This document shows positions 41,429 through 50,842 of a DNA stretch of 64,000 nucleotides, piece after piece; position 1 is the first letter of the stretch; each line of letters starts with the position of its first letter. Under the pieces are notes generated by a model. That model made no database searches, was not told the origin of the DNA, and worked only from the letters and a program-made list of their open reading frames with translations. The position numbers and the translations under genes were made by a program. Source of the DNA: Myxococcus stipitatus DSM 14675 (lineage in GTDB: Bacteria > Myxococcota > Myxococcia > Myxococcales > Myxococcaceae); contig NC_020126.1 of the NCBI RefSeq assembly GCF_000331735.1, positions 868,001-932,000 on the forward strand, read 5' to 3'.

Positions 41429-43144
41429 TCAGCGGCGAGGGCGCTCCGACGGGGCGGGGCGGATTTGGGTCTTCTCCGGGCTCCCGGTGTCCCCGTCCTC
41501 ATCCTCATCGGCGGGCGCGGGGGGCGGCCTCCGGGGAGGCGCGGCGGTGGGACGCGCGGCGGCGGGTGCTGGACGCGCCGGAGGAGGCCCCGGGCGCCGA
41601 GGCGGGGGAGGACGGCCCGCGTCGGTGAGCAACTCCTCGTCCACCTCCACCTTGGCCTCGGACGGCATGCCGTCGGCGCCCCCCGCGAAGGGGCTGCGCG
41701 TGGGCGGCGGCGTCATGTCGTCATCGCGTGACTCGGGAGGAGGCGGCGGCCGCTGGGTGATGGCGGGACGCGCCGCGGCGTGGCCGGCGGGGGGCGTCGC
41801 CGTCGCGGCGGGCCGTGCGGCCGGCGTCGCGGTGGGCTTGGACGAGGGGAGGCTCGCGGGCACCTGCACCGGGGCGGCCTTGGCGACCTTGGCGTCGCGG
41901 GCGTCCTGCTTCAGCTTCTGCTCGAACTGGGCCCACTCCTGCTTGAAGTGCTCGGGGTCGGGGCGTCCTTCCTCGCGGTGCTTGAGCGAGGGGGCCCAGC
42001 GCACGGTGTACGACTCACCGGCGTGGAACGTGGGCGGCGGCGGCAGGCCGTAGGTGGCCGGGTCGAAGAACGAGTCGTCCAGGTCGGTGAAGCCGTACGC
42101 CTTCGCCTTGGAGACGAAGTTGGGAACGATGCCCGTGGGCGCGTGGTAGCCGAGGATGTGGCCGTCCTCGTCCTTGGTGACGGGCGTGAAGACGAAGATG
42201 TCCTGGGTGCGGTAGTCGCCCTTCTCGTTGAGGGGCAGCACCTCCGAGAGGGCAATCGTCTTGCGGCTGCCGTCGTGGAGGCGCTCGCAGCAGATGATGA
42301 AGTTGATGGCGCTGGCCACCTGGGCGCGGATGGCGACCATGGGCAGCTCGATGCCGGACATGAGGCACAAGGACTCGATGCGGCGCAGCGTGTCCGTGGG
42401 CGTGTTGGCGTGGGTCGTGGCCAGCGAGCCGCCGTGGCCCGTGTTCATGGCCTGCATGAGGTGGAAGGCCTCGCCGCCGCGCACCTCGCCGACCACGATT
42501 CGGTCCGGACGCAGACGCAGCGCGGAGTGCAGCAGGTCTCCCATGTCCACGCCGCCCTTGCCGAACTTGTCGGGCGGACGGCTCTCGAAGGCGACGATGT
42601 GCGTCTGGTTGAGCTGGAGCTCCGCGGAGTCCTCGATGGTGAGGATGCGCTCCTCGTCGGGGATGAGCGACGAGACGATGTTGAGCAGCGTCGTCTTGCC
42701 GGAGCCCGTGCCGCCGGCCACCAGCATGTTGAGCTTGGTGGCGATGCCCGCCTCGATGAGCCGGGCCATCTGCGGCGTCAGCGAGCCGAACTTCAGCAGG
42801 GACTGGACGGTCAGCTTCTCCCTGAAGAATTTGCGGATGGAGATGGTGGTGCCGCGCCGGGCGATGGGCGGAATCACCACGTGGATACGACTGCCATCCG
42901 GAAGCCGGGCGTCCAGGCGCGGGCGCTCGTCGGTGAGCATGCGGCCGACGAACTGGGCCATGTTGCGCGCGGCGCCGATGAGCCCTTCCTCGGTGAAGGC
43001 CGCGTCCGTCTTCGTCAGACGGCCCTTGCGCTCGATCCACACGTCCGTGGGACCGTTGATCATGATCTCCGACACCGACTCGTCGTCCAGATAGGGCAGG
43101 ACGGGCTTGAGGAAGGCGCGGAGTGACTCGGTGTACATCGTCAT
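41429..43144 (-). CDS. CpaF/TadA-type secretion ATPase with long proline-rich tail
   Basis: 571 residues. The N-terminal domain starts LPYLDDESVSEIMINGP, typical of CpaF/TadA, and the ATPase has Walker A GGTGSGKTT (144-152), Walker B DRIVVGEVRGGEA (214-226) and the HANTP His-box. It powers a type II/IV-like or Tad pilus secretion machine at the cytoplasmic membrane. From about residue 415 a ~155-residue Pro/Ala/acidic tail (PPPPESRDDDMTPPPTRSPF) follows, absent from standard CpaF. No other secretion gene adjoins; the Tad-type pseudopilins at 18954-23035 are the nearest candidates for partners. Two Met codons (43144, 43138) could start; the frame further upstream is not coding. Confidence 0.9.
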   Translation of the reverse strand: MTMYTESLRAFLKPVLPYLDDESVSEIMINGPTDVWIERKGRLTKTDAAFTEEGLIGAARNMAQFVGRMLTDERPRLDARLPDGSRIHVVIPPIARRGTTISIRKFFREKLTVQSLLKFGSLTPQMARLIEAGIATKLNMLVAGGTGSGKTTLLNIVSSLIPDEERILTIEDSAELQLNQTHIVAFESRPPDKFGKGGVDMGDLLHSALRLRPDRIVVGEVRGGEAFHLMQAMNTGHGGSLATTHANTPTDTLRRIESLCLMSGIELPMVAIRAQVASAINFIICCERLHDGSRKTIALSEVLPLNEKGDYRTQDIFVFTPVTKDEDGHILGYHAPTGIVPNFVSKAKAYGFTDLDDSFFDPATYGLPPPPTFHAGESYTVRWAPSLKHREEGRPDPEHFKQEWAQFEQKLKQDARDAKVAKAAPVQVPASLPSSKPTATPAARPAATATPPAGHAAARPAITQRPPPPPESRDDDMTPPPTRSPFAGGADGMPSEAKVEVDEELLTDAGRPPPPRRPGPPPARPAPAAARPTAAPPRRPPPAPADEDEDGDTGSPEKTQIRPAPSERPRR

Positions 43145-43307
43145 GGCGCCGCACAGGCTAGCGCGGCCGGTGCCTTCTCCCCAAGAACCCGTCCCACCTG
43201 AGTGCTTCCCGAGGGCCGCTGCCCCCTGGGCAGACAGGTGAAAGAGGTGGGCCACACGCGCGGGGAGTGTTTCAATGCGCCCGGTTTTCAGGCCGGGGAG
43301 GGACGCC

Positions 43308-43985
43308 ATGTTGCAGGACGGGTTGCCGAAGGATTGGAGACAGGCGCTGGGCGCCGCGCTGGACTCGCCGTCGTTCCAGGAGCTGGAGCGCTTCGTGGAG
43401 GCCGAGCGCAAGTCCGCCACCGTCTTCCCCTCGGAGCAGGACCTGTTCTCCGCCTTCCGCCTCACGCCCTATGCCGACGTGAAGGTGCTCCTCTTGGGAC
43501 AGGACCCGTACCACGGGCCCGGACAGGCCCATGGCCTGGCGTTCTCGGTGCAGCCCGGGGTGACGCCGCCGCCCTCGCTGGTGAACATCTTCAAGGAACT
43601 GGAGACGGACGTGAAGGAGCCCCGTCCCAAGACGGGCTCGCTGATTGCGTGGGCGGAGCAGGGCGTGCTGCTGCTCAACGCGGTGCTGACGGTGCGTCAG
43701 GCGGAGCCCAACAGCCACGCGGGGCACGGCTGGGAGGACTTCACGGACGCGGTCATCCGCGCGGTGAGCGCCAAGGAGGACCCCGTGGTGTTCCTCCTGT
43801 GGGGCAAGTACGCGCAGAAGAAGAAGAAGCTCATCGATGCGAAGCGCCACGTCGTCATCGAGGGCACGCACCCGTCGCCGTTGTCCGCCAAGAGCGGCTT
43901 CTTCGGCAGCCGGCCGTTCAGCACGGTGAACCAGGCCCTGGAGTCGAAGGGCCGCGCGCCGGTGGACTGGCGCCTGTCGCGGTGA
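43308..43985 (+). CDS. ung: Uracil-DNA glycosylase (family 1)
   Basis: 225 residues matching family 1 UDG: water-activating motif GQDPYHGPGQAHGLAFS with catalytic Asp66, the VLLLNAVLTVR strand, and the uracil/leucine loop HPSPLSAKSGFFG. The enzyme excises uracil from DNA to start base-excision repair in the cytoplasm. ATG 43308 is supported by GGGGAGGG at the right distance and by the family start (LPKDWRQAL); an in-frame ATG at 43275 would add 11 residues. Monocistronic, facing away from the CpaF-type gene. Confidence 0.95.
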   Translation: MLQDGLPKDWRQALGAALDSPSFQELERFVEAERKSATVFPSEQDLFSAFRLTPYADVKVLLLGQDPYHGPGQAHGLAFSVQPGVTPPPSLVNIFKELETDVKEPRPKTGSLIAWAEQGVLLLNAVLTVRQAEPNSHAGHGWEDFTDAVIRAVSAKEDPVVFLLWGKYAQKKKKLIDAKRHVVIEGTHPSPLSAKSGFFGSRPFSTVNQALESKGRAPVDWRLSR

Positions 43986-44057
43986 CACGCGGTCGCCGGG
44001 CTGGCCGCTTCGGACCGCCCCCCGCTCACGGGGCGGCTTGATACGGTGCGGCGCGAC

Positions 44058-44861
44058 ATGACCGCCGCCTTCCTCGCCGCCACCACGCCCGAACCGCTCG
44101 AACCCCATCGCTACCGCATCCGCTTCACCGCCCCCTGGTATCAGGGGCGCGGGGCCTACGGGGGCGTCGTCGCGGGCACCGCCCTGCGCGCGCTGGAGCA
44201 CACGCTGGGGGATGCGTCGCGGCCGGTGCGCTCCTTCACGATGCACTTCTGCTCCCCCGCGGTGGAGGGGGACGCGCACGTGGTGACGCGCATCGAGCGG
44301 GCGGGGAAGCTGGTGACCCACGCCACGGTGCGCGTGGAGAACGAGTCAGGCGTGGTGGCGCTCGGAAGCGCGACGTTCGGCGCCGCGCGAGGAGGCGCCA
44401 TCGAGTACCAGGAGATGACGCCTCCGCCCGTGCCGCGTCCGCACGAGGTGCCCATGATTCCGGACGACGTGCCCATGCCGGACTTCTGTCGCTTCTTCGA
44501 GTACCGCTACTGCCTGGGCTCGGCGCCGTACTCGGGCGCGGACCTCGCGGAGACGGGCGGCTGGCTGCGCCCTCGCGACGCCACGGTGATGGACGCGCCG
44601 CTGTGCGTGGGGATGATGGATGCGTATCCGCCCTCGGTGCTGTCGCGGGTGGATGGCTTCCGCCCGGCCGCCACCGTGGACTTCACGCTCCACTTCTTCC
44701 ACGCGTTTCCTCAGGCGGGCCTCGCGCCGGATGCACAGTTCCTTCGCACGGGCCGCTCGCGTCAGGCGGGGCAGGGGTACGCGGAGGATTACCAGCAGCT
44801 CTGGACGGAGGACGGCGTGTTGCTGGCGCAGTGCCGGCAGCTCTTCGCGGTGATGGGCTGA
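44058..44861 (+). CDS. Acyl-CoA thioesterase family protein (double hotdog)
   Basis: 267 residues with two hotdog halves, as in TesB/4HBT_3 thioesterases: YRIRFTAPWYQGRGAYGGVV with ALRALEHTL and FTMHFCSPAVEGDA in the first half; FRPAATVDFTLHFFHAF and YAEDYQQLWTEDGVLLAQCRQLF in the second. Such enzymes hydrolyse acyl-CoA thioesters. The conserved catalytic residues of TesB cannot be assigned with confidence. ATG 44058 is chosen over a GTG at 44046. It ends three bases from the convergent receiver gene. Confidence 0.85.
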   Translation: MTAAFLAATTPEPLEPHRYRIRFTAPWYQGRGAYGGVVAGTALRALEHTLGDASRPVRSFTMHFCSPAVEGDAHVVTRIERAGKLVTHATVRVENESGVVALGSATFGAARGGAIEYQEMTPPPVPRPHEVPMIPDDVPMPDFCRFFEYRYCLGSAPYSGADLAETGGWLRPRDATVMDAPLCVGMMDAYPPSVLSRVDGFRPAATVDFTLHFFHAFPQAGLAPDAQFLRTGRSRQAGQGYAEDYQQLWTEDGVLLAQCRQLFAVMG

Positions 44862-44864
44862 CGC

Positions 44865-45233
44865 TCACGCCGCCGCGGTGGCGAGCTGCTTCACCAGCAA
44901 CCGAATCAGCTCCACCGGATGGATGGGCTTGGGCAGGAGCTCCGCGCCGTAGCGGATGGCGACGGAGAGCAGGTCATCCAACTGCTCATGCCCCGTGAGG
45001 AAGATGAAGGGCGCGTTGCACTCCTTCAGCTCGCGCATGGCGATGAGCACGTCGGCGCCGTTCATCTGCGGCATGTTGTAGTCGCAGAGGATGGCGGAGA
45101 TTTGCGCCAGGTCGAGCTTGAAGGCGTCATCCGGCGACTGCACCTTCACCACCGCGTAGCCCGCGCTGTGCAGGATGTCCGTCACCATCGAGAGCACGAA
45201 CACGTCGTCGTCAATCACCAGCACCGTCTGCAT
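44865..45233 (-). CDS. Single-domain response regulator (CheY-like)
   Basis: 122 residues: IDDD acidic cluster, phospho-acceptor Asp in ILCDYNMPQMNG, Thr in FLTGHE and the canonical Lys-Pro in LLPKPIHP. It has no output domain. GGGAGC before ATG 45233 supports the start. It is less similar to the other two stand-alone receivers in the window, which lack the Lys-Pro. No kinase is adjacent, so its partner is unknown. Confidence 0.92.
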   Translation of the reverse strand: MQTVLVIDDDVFVLSMVTDILHSAGYAVVKVQSPDDAFKLDLAQISAILCDYNMPQMNGADVLIAMRELKECNAPFIFLTGHEQLDDLLSVAIRYGAELLPKPIHPVELIRLLVKQLATAAA

Positions 45234-45311
45234 CGCGAGCGCTCCCGGTTGGCTGGACGCATTCTACGAGTCCGGCCCACCGGGAGAGTAGAGCGTGAAA
45301 CATCTGTCACA

Positions 45312-46670
45312 TCAGCGCGGCGCGGGGGCCACGGGTCGTGCGGGCCCCTGGGTGCTCGGTGACGGAATCAAGACGAGGTCTTCCTGAGGAGGAATCAGGT
45401 ACTCGGCGCCCGTCTCCGTGACGACGGCCATCTCCTCCACGGAGATGACGCGCAGCGAGTCCGGCCCACCGTCCTTCCACGCGAAGAAGCCATCGAACGC
45501 GAACACCTGTCCGGGCCGCACGATGCGCGCGGACTGCCCCTGCGCGGGCTTCTCCTTCATGCCGCCGGAGAGCGCGGGCCCCACGTCGTGGGCCCAGTAG
45601 CCCACGGGGTGGCCGGTGCCGAACATGGACATGGGCTCGGAGCCCGCCTCCTGCATCCAGACGCGCTGGGCCTTGTCCACGTCCCACCCGCTGACGCCGG
45701 GCTCGAGCGCGGCCAGCGCGACGCGGTTGCCTTTCTTGCCCTTCTCCCAGCGCTCCAGGGCCTCGGGGGGCGGCTGCGTCTGACCTGGGGCCAGCACGTA
45801 GGCGAAGCGCTGGATGTCGGTGACCCACATGCCGCCCACGCGGATGCCGAAGTCCGTCTGGATGAAGTCTCCCGGCTGAATCACGCGCTCGGTGGCGTGC
45901 GTGTGTCCCCGGAGCGGGCCGCTGTTGACGGCGGGGTTCTGGTCCGGCGCCCACGCATCCCCCACGCCCAGCTCCGCCATGCGCTTCTTGAGGAACCTCG
46001 CCACGTCCGAGTCCCGCGTCTTGCCCGGCACCACCGTGGCATACGCCTCGACCTCCAGCCGCGCGGTGATGGCGGCGGCCTCGCGCAGGATGTCCACCTC
46101 CTCGGGCAGCTTCACGGACAGCCACTCGGAGACGACGTCCTCGGACGACACCAGCTTCTTGCGCAGCGACGGCGGCAGCGCCTTCTCCAGCGCGGTGCGC
46201 TGCGAGGAGGACAGCCCGTCCGCCACGGTCACGGCCGATGACGCGTTGATGGCGATGCGCGCGGGCTTCGCGGCGGCGAGCCTGGACGCCACCTGCGCGT
46301 AGAGGTCCTGGCCTCGCTCCAGCGCGACGACTTCATCCAGGGGAGCGACTTCGCGCAGTGCGGTGGCCTCGCTCACCGGGGACAGCGCGAGGGAGCGCAG
46401 CGCGCCGTCCTTCTGACGCAGGAACAGGAAGGCCGCGGTGCCGCCCGCGTTCTCACCGCCGACGTGCTGCGCCAGCGGGTCGTTGTCGTTCTCCCGGCAG
46501 AACACCACCCAGGCATCCACATGGGCGCGAGCCATGGCCTGGGGCAGCAGCTTCTGGATGCGCTCCTTGCGGATGCGGGGCCAGGGGTTGCCGGTGACGA
46601 CGGGGTCCGCGCTCACCAGGGGGGCGGCGAGGAGCAGGGTGGCGAGGAGGGCGGGCCGGGCGCGTCTCAT
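45312..46670 (-). CDS. Exported M24 (Xaa-Pro aminopeptidase-like) metallopeptidase
   Basis: 452 residues with a signal peptide (cleavage near VSADP), an N-terminal creatinase-like domain (about 30-185) and a C-terminal pita-bread domain. Metal-ligand candidates are Asp273 (QTDFG), Asp285 (VTDIQ), His354 (GTGHPVG), Asp393 (FAFDGFF, where family members normally have Glu) and Glu412 (VEEMAVVT). Aminopeptidase P cleaves the N-terminal residue before proline; this homologue would act in the periplasm or outside. The Glu-to-Asp change keeps a carboxylate but could alter activity. ATG 46670 has only a short GGA-type RBS. Monocistronic, divergent from the TPR gene. Confidence 0.88.
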   Translation of the reverse strand: MRRARPALLATLLLAAPLVSADPVVTGNPWPRIRKERIQKLLPQAMARAHVDAWVVFCRENDNDPLAQHVGGENAGGTAAFLFLRQKDGALRSLALSPVSEATALREVAPLDEVVALERGQDLYAQVASRLAAAKPARIAINASSAVTVADGLSSSQRTALEKALPPSLRKKLVSSEDVVSEWLSVKLPEEVDILREAAAITARLEVEAYATVVPGKTRDSDVARFLKKRMAELGVGDAWAPDQNPAVNSGPLRGHTHATERVIQPGDFIQTDFGIRVGGMWVTDIQRFAYVLAPGQTQPPPEALERWEKGKKGNRVALAALEPGVSGWDVDKAQRVWMQEAGSEPMSMFGTGHPVGYWAHDVGPALSGGMKEKPAQGQSARIVRPGQVFAFDGFFAWKDGGPDSLRVISVEEMAVVTETGAEYLIPPQEDLVLIPSPSTQGPARPVAPAPR

Positions 46671-46839
46671 GCGTCGGAGGTCCTTTCGAGGGGGGGAACC
46701 CCATCATCCCCGAGCCCCCGGCCGTCGAGGACCGCCCCCGTGTGAAGTCCTGTCGAGCCCTCGTGAAGAAGCCCCCGGCCAGTCCCGACAGCCCGGCGGA
46801 CGCAAGCGTCGGCCCCGTGGCTCGTTTAAGGTGATGACC

Positions 46840-47559
46840 ATGGCCAAGAGCAGCCCCCGGAAGCCCGCCACGAAGGTGAAGGTGAAGAAGACCGCCGCCC
46901 GCTCCGCCGCTCCCAGGAAGAGCCCGGCGAAGCCCACCCGCGCCGAGCCGCCGATTCCCGTCCTGGAGGCCGAGCCCGTCTTCGACGACGAGCCCCTGGA
47001 CACGGCGCCCAAGGCGCTCCCCGCGGGGGAGGAGGGCACGGGCCGGGTGCTCCCGTTCGAAATCGACCCCAAGCGCATGGAAGAAGGGCTGCGCAAGCTC
47101 CAGGGGGAGGTGGTGCACTGGGCCAACAAGGGCCGCTACACCCGCGTGCGCTTCAAGTTCCGGGGCAAGCAACTGCTGCCCGACCTCCCGCTCGCGGCGG
47201 TGGTGGCGGCGGAGGGCCTCACGTTCTACTGGGGCGGCATCCTGCGCGTGCTCATCGCCAACGTGGTGGGCGGCAGCGTCTTCCAGGTGGAGCTGGTGAA
47301 CGACGCGGAGAAGCGCGTCCAGGCCGGCAAGGAGGCCCTGCTGTCGGGCGACGTGGACCAGGCCCTGGAGCTGTTCCGCGAGGCTGTCTCCATGGACCGC
47401 GACCTGGCCTCCGCGCACATCAACGTGGGCGTGGCGCTCAAGCTCAAGGGCGACCGCGCGGGGGCGCTCGCGGCCTTCGAGAAGGCCCGGGCCAAGGACG
47501 CCAACGGCCCCATCGGCGCCGAGGCCGAGCGCCTGGCCGCCCCCCTGCGACCCACCTGA
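46840..47559 (+). CDS. TPR protein with basic N-terminus
   Basis: 239 residues: a Lys/Ala/Pro-rich N-terminus like histone H1 tails (KKTAARSAAPRKSPAKP), an acidic stretch, a central beta/alpha region (TRVRFKFRGKQLLPDLPLAA) resembling a DUF4388/small-domain core, and two C-terminal TPR units (AGKEALLSGDVDQALELFREAV; AHINVGVALKLKGDRAGALAAF). TAAGGTG five bases before ATG 46840 favours that start over the ATG at 46834. The basic tail suggests possible nucleic-acid contact. Monocistronic, ending in a hairpin terminator ahead of gyrA. Function unknown. Confidence 0.78.
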   Translation: MAKSSPRKPATKVKVKKTAARSAAPRKSPAKPTRAEPPIPVLEAEPVFDDEPLDTAPKALPAGEEGTGRVLPFEIDPKRMEEGLRKLQGEVVHWANKGRYTRVRFKFRGKQLLPDLPLAAVVAAEGLTFYWGGILRVLIANVVGGSVFQVELVNDAEKRVQAGKEALLSGDVDQALELFREAVSMDRDLASAHINVGVALKLKGDRAGALAAFEKARAKDANGPIGAEAERLAAPLRPT

Positions 47560-47644
47560 GAATCAGCCCTCCGTCCGGGCTCGCCGGAGCACGGTTTTTC
47601 GGGCCCGGAAACGGGCTGAAAACAGGGTGTTCGAGCGTTCAGTA

Positions 47645-47666
47645 TGGGGCGCTTCTTCGCGCCCCA
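47645..47666 (+). terminator. Intrinsic terminator between the TPR gene and gyrA
   Basis: A perfect eight-base GC-rich stem (47645-47652 with 47659-47666) with a six-base loop is followed a few bases later by TTGTTTTTG. It lies 86 bases past the TPR gene stop and upstream of the gyrA promoter-like elements. Confidence 0.6.
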
Positions 47667-47722
47667 CCGAATTGTTTTTGAGTCACTTCGACCTTGGGGC
47701 CTTCCCCCGGGCGTTTCCCTTG

Positions 47723-47751
47723 TTGACGTAGGGAAATCCGGGGGTTACGAA
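47723..47751 (+). promoter_or_regulatory. Sigma-70-like promoter for gyrA
   Basis: TTGACG (47723-47728) and TACGAA (47746-47751) are 17 bases apart; the -35 matches five of six consensus positions and the -10 three. It predicts a transcript start near 47758 and a ~50-base leader. The gyrA promoter is often supercoiling-sensitive in bacteria; nothing here proves that. Confidence 0.45.
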
Positions 47752-47809
47752 CGCTCCCTCACTGGATGGCGGTCCTTCGCGGGGCCCCTCCACGACACCT
47801 TCAGAGCTC

Positions 47810-50611
47810 ATGGCTGACGACACCACCGACAAGCCGGCATCGCCCTCCGCGCCCCCGCCTCCTGACGGCGCCGGAGAGCTCATTCCCGTGAACATCGAAG
47901 ACGAGATGCGGCGCTCGTATCTCGACTACTCGATGTCCGTCATCATCGGTCGCGCGCTGCCTGATGTCCGCGACGGCCTCAAGCCCGTGCATCGCCGCGT
48001 GCTGTTCGCGATGAACGACCTGGCGAACTACCACAACCGCCCCTACAAGAAGAGCGCGCGCGTGGTCGGTGACGTCATCGGCAAGTATCACCCGCACGGT
48101 GACTCGTCGGTGTACGACGCCATGGTGCGCCTGGCGCAGCCGTGGAGCCTTCGCTACCTCCTGGTGGATGGCCAGGGCAACTTCGGCTCGGTCGACGGCG
48201 ATATGCCCGCCGCCATGCGCTACACGGAAGCGCGCATGGACCGGCTGGCGGAGGAGCTCCTGTCGGACATCGACAAGGAGACCGTCGACTTCGGCCCCAA
48301 CTACGACGACTCCCTCGAGGAGCCGCTCGTGTTGCCGGCGCGCTTCCCCAACCTCCTCGTCAACGGCAGCAGCGGCATCGCGGTGGGCATGACCACCAAC
48401 ATCCCGCCGCACAACATGACGGAGGTCATCAACGGGACGCTGCACCTCATCGACCACCCGACGTGCACCGTCCGGGACTTGATGGAGTTCATCACCGGCC
48501 CGGACTTCCCCACCGGCGCGTTCATCACCGGCCGCGAGGGCATCCTTCGCGCGTACGAGACGGGCCGCGGGCAGATCACCGTGCGGGCGCGCTCGGAAAT
48601 CGAGACGTCGAAGAAGGGGGACCGCGAGTCCATCATCTTCACGGAGATTCCGTACCAGGTGAACAAGGCCCGGCTCATCGAGAAGATCGCCGAGCTGGTT
48701 CGCGAGAAGAAGCTGGAGGGCATCAGCGACATCCGTGACGAGAGCGACCGTCAGGGCATGCGCATCGTCATCGAGCTCAAGCGCGACGCGATCTCGCAGG
48801 TGGTGCTCAACAACCTGTACCAGTCCACGGCGCTGGAGACGACGTTCGGCGCGGTGATGCTGGCCATCGACGGCGGGCAGCCGCGCACGCTGAACCTGAA
48901 GGAGCTGCTGGACCGCTTCGTCGCCCACCGCCGCGACGTGGTGACGCGCCGCAGCCGCTTCGAGCTGCGCAAGGCGCTGGCGCGCATGCACATCGTCGAG
49001 GGCCTGCTCGTCGCGCAGGACCTCATCGACCTGGTCGTCAGCCTCATCCGCGCGTCGAAGGACCCGGACGAAGCGCGCTGGGGCCTGATGAACATCCTGT
49101 CGCCCACGCTGTACGAGCACGAGCGCTTCGCCAACCTCCAGCGCATCGACTACGCGAAGGCGAAGGCGCAGATGGAGCTGCTCGTCTCGCGCGCGCGCAA
49201 CGAGGAGCCGGCGTACCAGGGCCTGGCGCACAAGTACGAGGGCTCCGGCTTCAGCCAGGAGCAGGCGCAGAACATCCTCGAGATGCGGCTGCAGCGCCTC
49301 ACCGGCCTCCAGCGCGAGGAGCTGTTCCGCGAGCTCATCGGCCTGGTGCGCGACGTGATTCGCCTCCAGGACATCCTCGGCAACGAGAGCAGCCTGCTCA
49401 ACGTCATCAAGACGGAGCTGATGGAGATCCGCCAGCGCTACGGCGACGAGCGCCGGACGCAGATCATCGGCGCGGTGGACGACATCACCAGCGAGGACCT
49501 CATCGCCGAGGAGACGATGGTGGTCACGCTGTCGCACACCGGCTACGTGAAGCGCTCGCCGCTGTCGGAGTACCGGGCGCAGAAGCGCGGTGGGCGCGGC
49601 AAGACGGGCGCGGCGACGAAGGAAGATGACTTCGTCAGCAAGCTGTTCGTGGCCAGCACCCACGCGTACCTGATGCCGATTACGACCAAGGGCAAGCTGT
49701 ACTCGCTCAAGGTGCATCAGATTCCGCAGGCCAGCCGCACGTCGCGCGGCAAGGCCATGGTGAACCTGGTGCAGTTCGGCGAGGGCGAGCGGCTGGCGCA
49801 GATTCTCGTGACCAGGGACTTCCCCGAGAACCGCTACGTCTTCTTCGTGACGAAGAAGGGTGTGGTGAAGCGCACGGACCTGAGCGCGTTCGAGAACGTT
49901 CGCTCCAGCGGCATCATCGCGTTGGGCATCGACGAGGGTGACGAGCTGGTGGCGGTGATGATCACCGACGGCACGAAGGACATCCTGCTGTCGACCGCGT
50001 CGGGCATGAGCATCCGCTTCCTGGAGTCGGAGGTCCGGTCCATGGGCCGTCAGGCCTTCGGCGTGAAGGGAATCACGCTGGAGGACGGCGACGAGGTGGT
50101 GGGCGCCGACCTGGTGGAGCAGGGCTCCGCCATCCTCACGGTGACGGAGAACGGCTACGGCAAGCGGACCGAAGAGACCGAGTACCGGCAGCAGGGCCGT
50201 GGCGGCAAGGGCATCATCGACATCAAGACCACCGAGCGGAACGGCAAGGTGGTGGGCGTGGTGGAGGTGAAGGAGTCGGACGAGGTGATGCTCGTCACCA
50301 ACGGCGGCATGCTCATCCGCATGAAGGTGAAGGAGATCTCCGTCATCGGTCGCAACACGCAGGGCGTGCGGCTCATCGCGCTGGAGAATGACCAGGAGAA
50401 GGTCATGGCCCTCTCCAAGCTGCCCGAGGGTGAGGAGTCCGAGGAGGAGCCGACGGAAGGGGAGGGGTCCGCCGCCGAGGTCGGTGCCACGGACGTGGCC
50501 GCCGCGGAGTCCACCGAAGGCTCCGCCGAGTCCACCGAAGCCCCGGCCGACGCGCCTGAGTCCACCGAGGCTCTGGCCGAGGGCGGTGGCTCCGAGGAGC
50601 CGCAGGCCTGA
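47810..50611 (+). CDS. gyrA: DNA gyrase subunit A
   Basis: 933 residues. The breakage-reunion domain carries the catalytic tyrosine Tyr138 (AMRYTE) and the quinolone-pocket residues [10 protein letters not shown] with Ser99 and Asp103, the positions corresponding to E. coli Ser83 and Asp87, in their sensitive form. The C-terminal beta-pinwheel has a GyrA box QKRGGRG (about 591-597), which marks it as gyrase rather than ParC. Residues ~870-933 form an acidic Glu/Ser/Thr/Ala-rich tail longer than usual. With GyrB (not here) it introduces negative supercoils. It is not adjacent to gyrB or dnaA. ATG 47810 fits the family start; the RBS is weak. Confidence 0.97.
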   Translation: MADDTTDKPASPSAPPPPDGAGELIPVNIEDEMRRSYLDYSMSVIIGRALPDVRDGLKPVHRRVLFAMNDLANYHNRPYKKSARVVGDVIGKYHPHGDSSVYDAMVRLAQPWSLRYLLVDGQGNFGSVDGDMPAAMRYTEARMDRLAEELLSDIDKETVDFGPNYDDSLEEPLVLPARFPNLLVNGSSGIAVGMTTNIPPHNMTEVINGTLHLIDHPTCTVRDLMEFITGPDFPTGAFITGREGILRAYETGRGQITVRARSEIETSKKGDRESIIFTEIPYQVNKARLIEKIAELVREKKLEGISDIRDESDRQGMRIVIELKRDAISQVVLNNLYQSTALETTFGAVMLAIDGGQPRTLNLKELLDRFVAHRRDVVTRRSRFELRKALARMHIVEGLLVAQDLIDLVVSLIRASKDPDEARWGLMNILSPTLYEHERFANLQRIDYAKAKAQMELLVSRARNEEPAYQGLAHKYEGSGFSQEQAQNILEMRLQRLTGLQREELFRELIGLVRDVIRLQDILGNESSLLNVIKTELMEIRQRYGDERRTQIIGAVDDITSEDLIAEETMVVTLSHTGYVKRSPLSEYRAQKRGGRGKTGAATKEDDFVSKLFVASTHAYLMPITTKGKLYSLKVHQIPQASRTSRGKAMVNLVQFGEGERLAQILVTRDFPENRYVFFVTKKGVVKRTDLSAFENVRSSGIIALGIDEGDELVAVMITDGTKDILLSTASGMSIRFLESEVRSMGRQAFGVKGITLEDGDEVVGADLVEQGSAILTVTENGYGKRTEETEYRQQGRGGKGIIDIKTTERNGKVVGVVEVKESDEVMLVTNGGMLIRMKVKEISVIGRNTQGVRLIALENDQEKVMALSKLPEGEESEEEPTEGEGSAAEVGATDVAAAESTEGSAESTEAPADAPESTEALAEGGGSEEPQA

Positions 50612-50636
50612 CGTCGTCCTGAGTGGATGAAGTTCC

Positions 50637-50669
50637 AGCCCCTCTTCCCTGTCTCGGGGAGAGGGGCTT
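50637..50669 (+). terminator. Strong hairpin terminator after gyrA
   Basis: A 13-base stem (50637-50649 with 50656-50669; one T-G pair) and six-base loop lie 26 bases past the gyrA stop, followed by TCTTCGTG. The length and GC content make it the strongest intrinsic-type terminator in the window. Confidence 0.7.
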
Positions 50670-50842
50670 CTTCGTGTCCAGGGGGCTCCGGGCGGTCCGC
50701 CGCACAACCGGCTTCGCACCTCGAGCGAGATTGTGCAGGGCGCTGCACAGGCATGCACACACGTCCCGTGCTTGCGCGACGCATCCGCTGGAAACGTCTC
50801 GAGCCAGAGGAACGGGCGCCTGGTTTGCAGTGGCGCGCGCAC

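Noticed and set aside
47597-47617. Short hairpin with GAAA loop downstream of the TPR gene
   Set aside because: The stem is only five bases and its T run lies on the wrong side for the plus strand; the hairpin at 47645-47666 is the better terminator.
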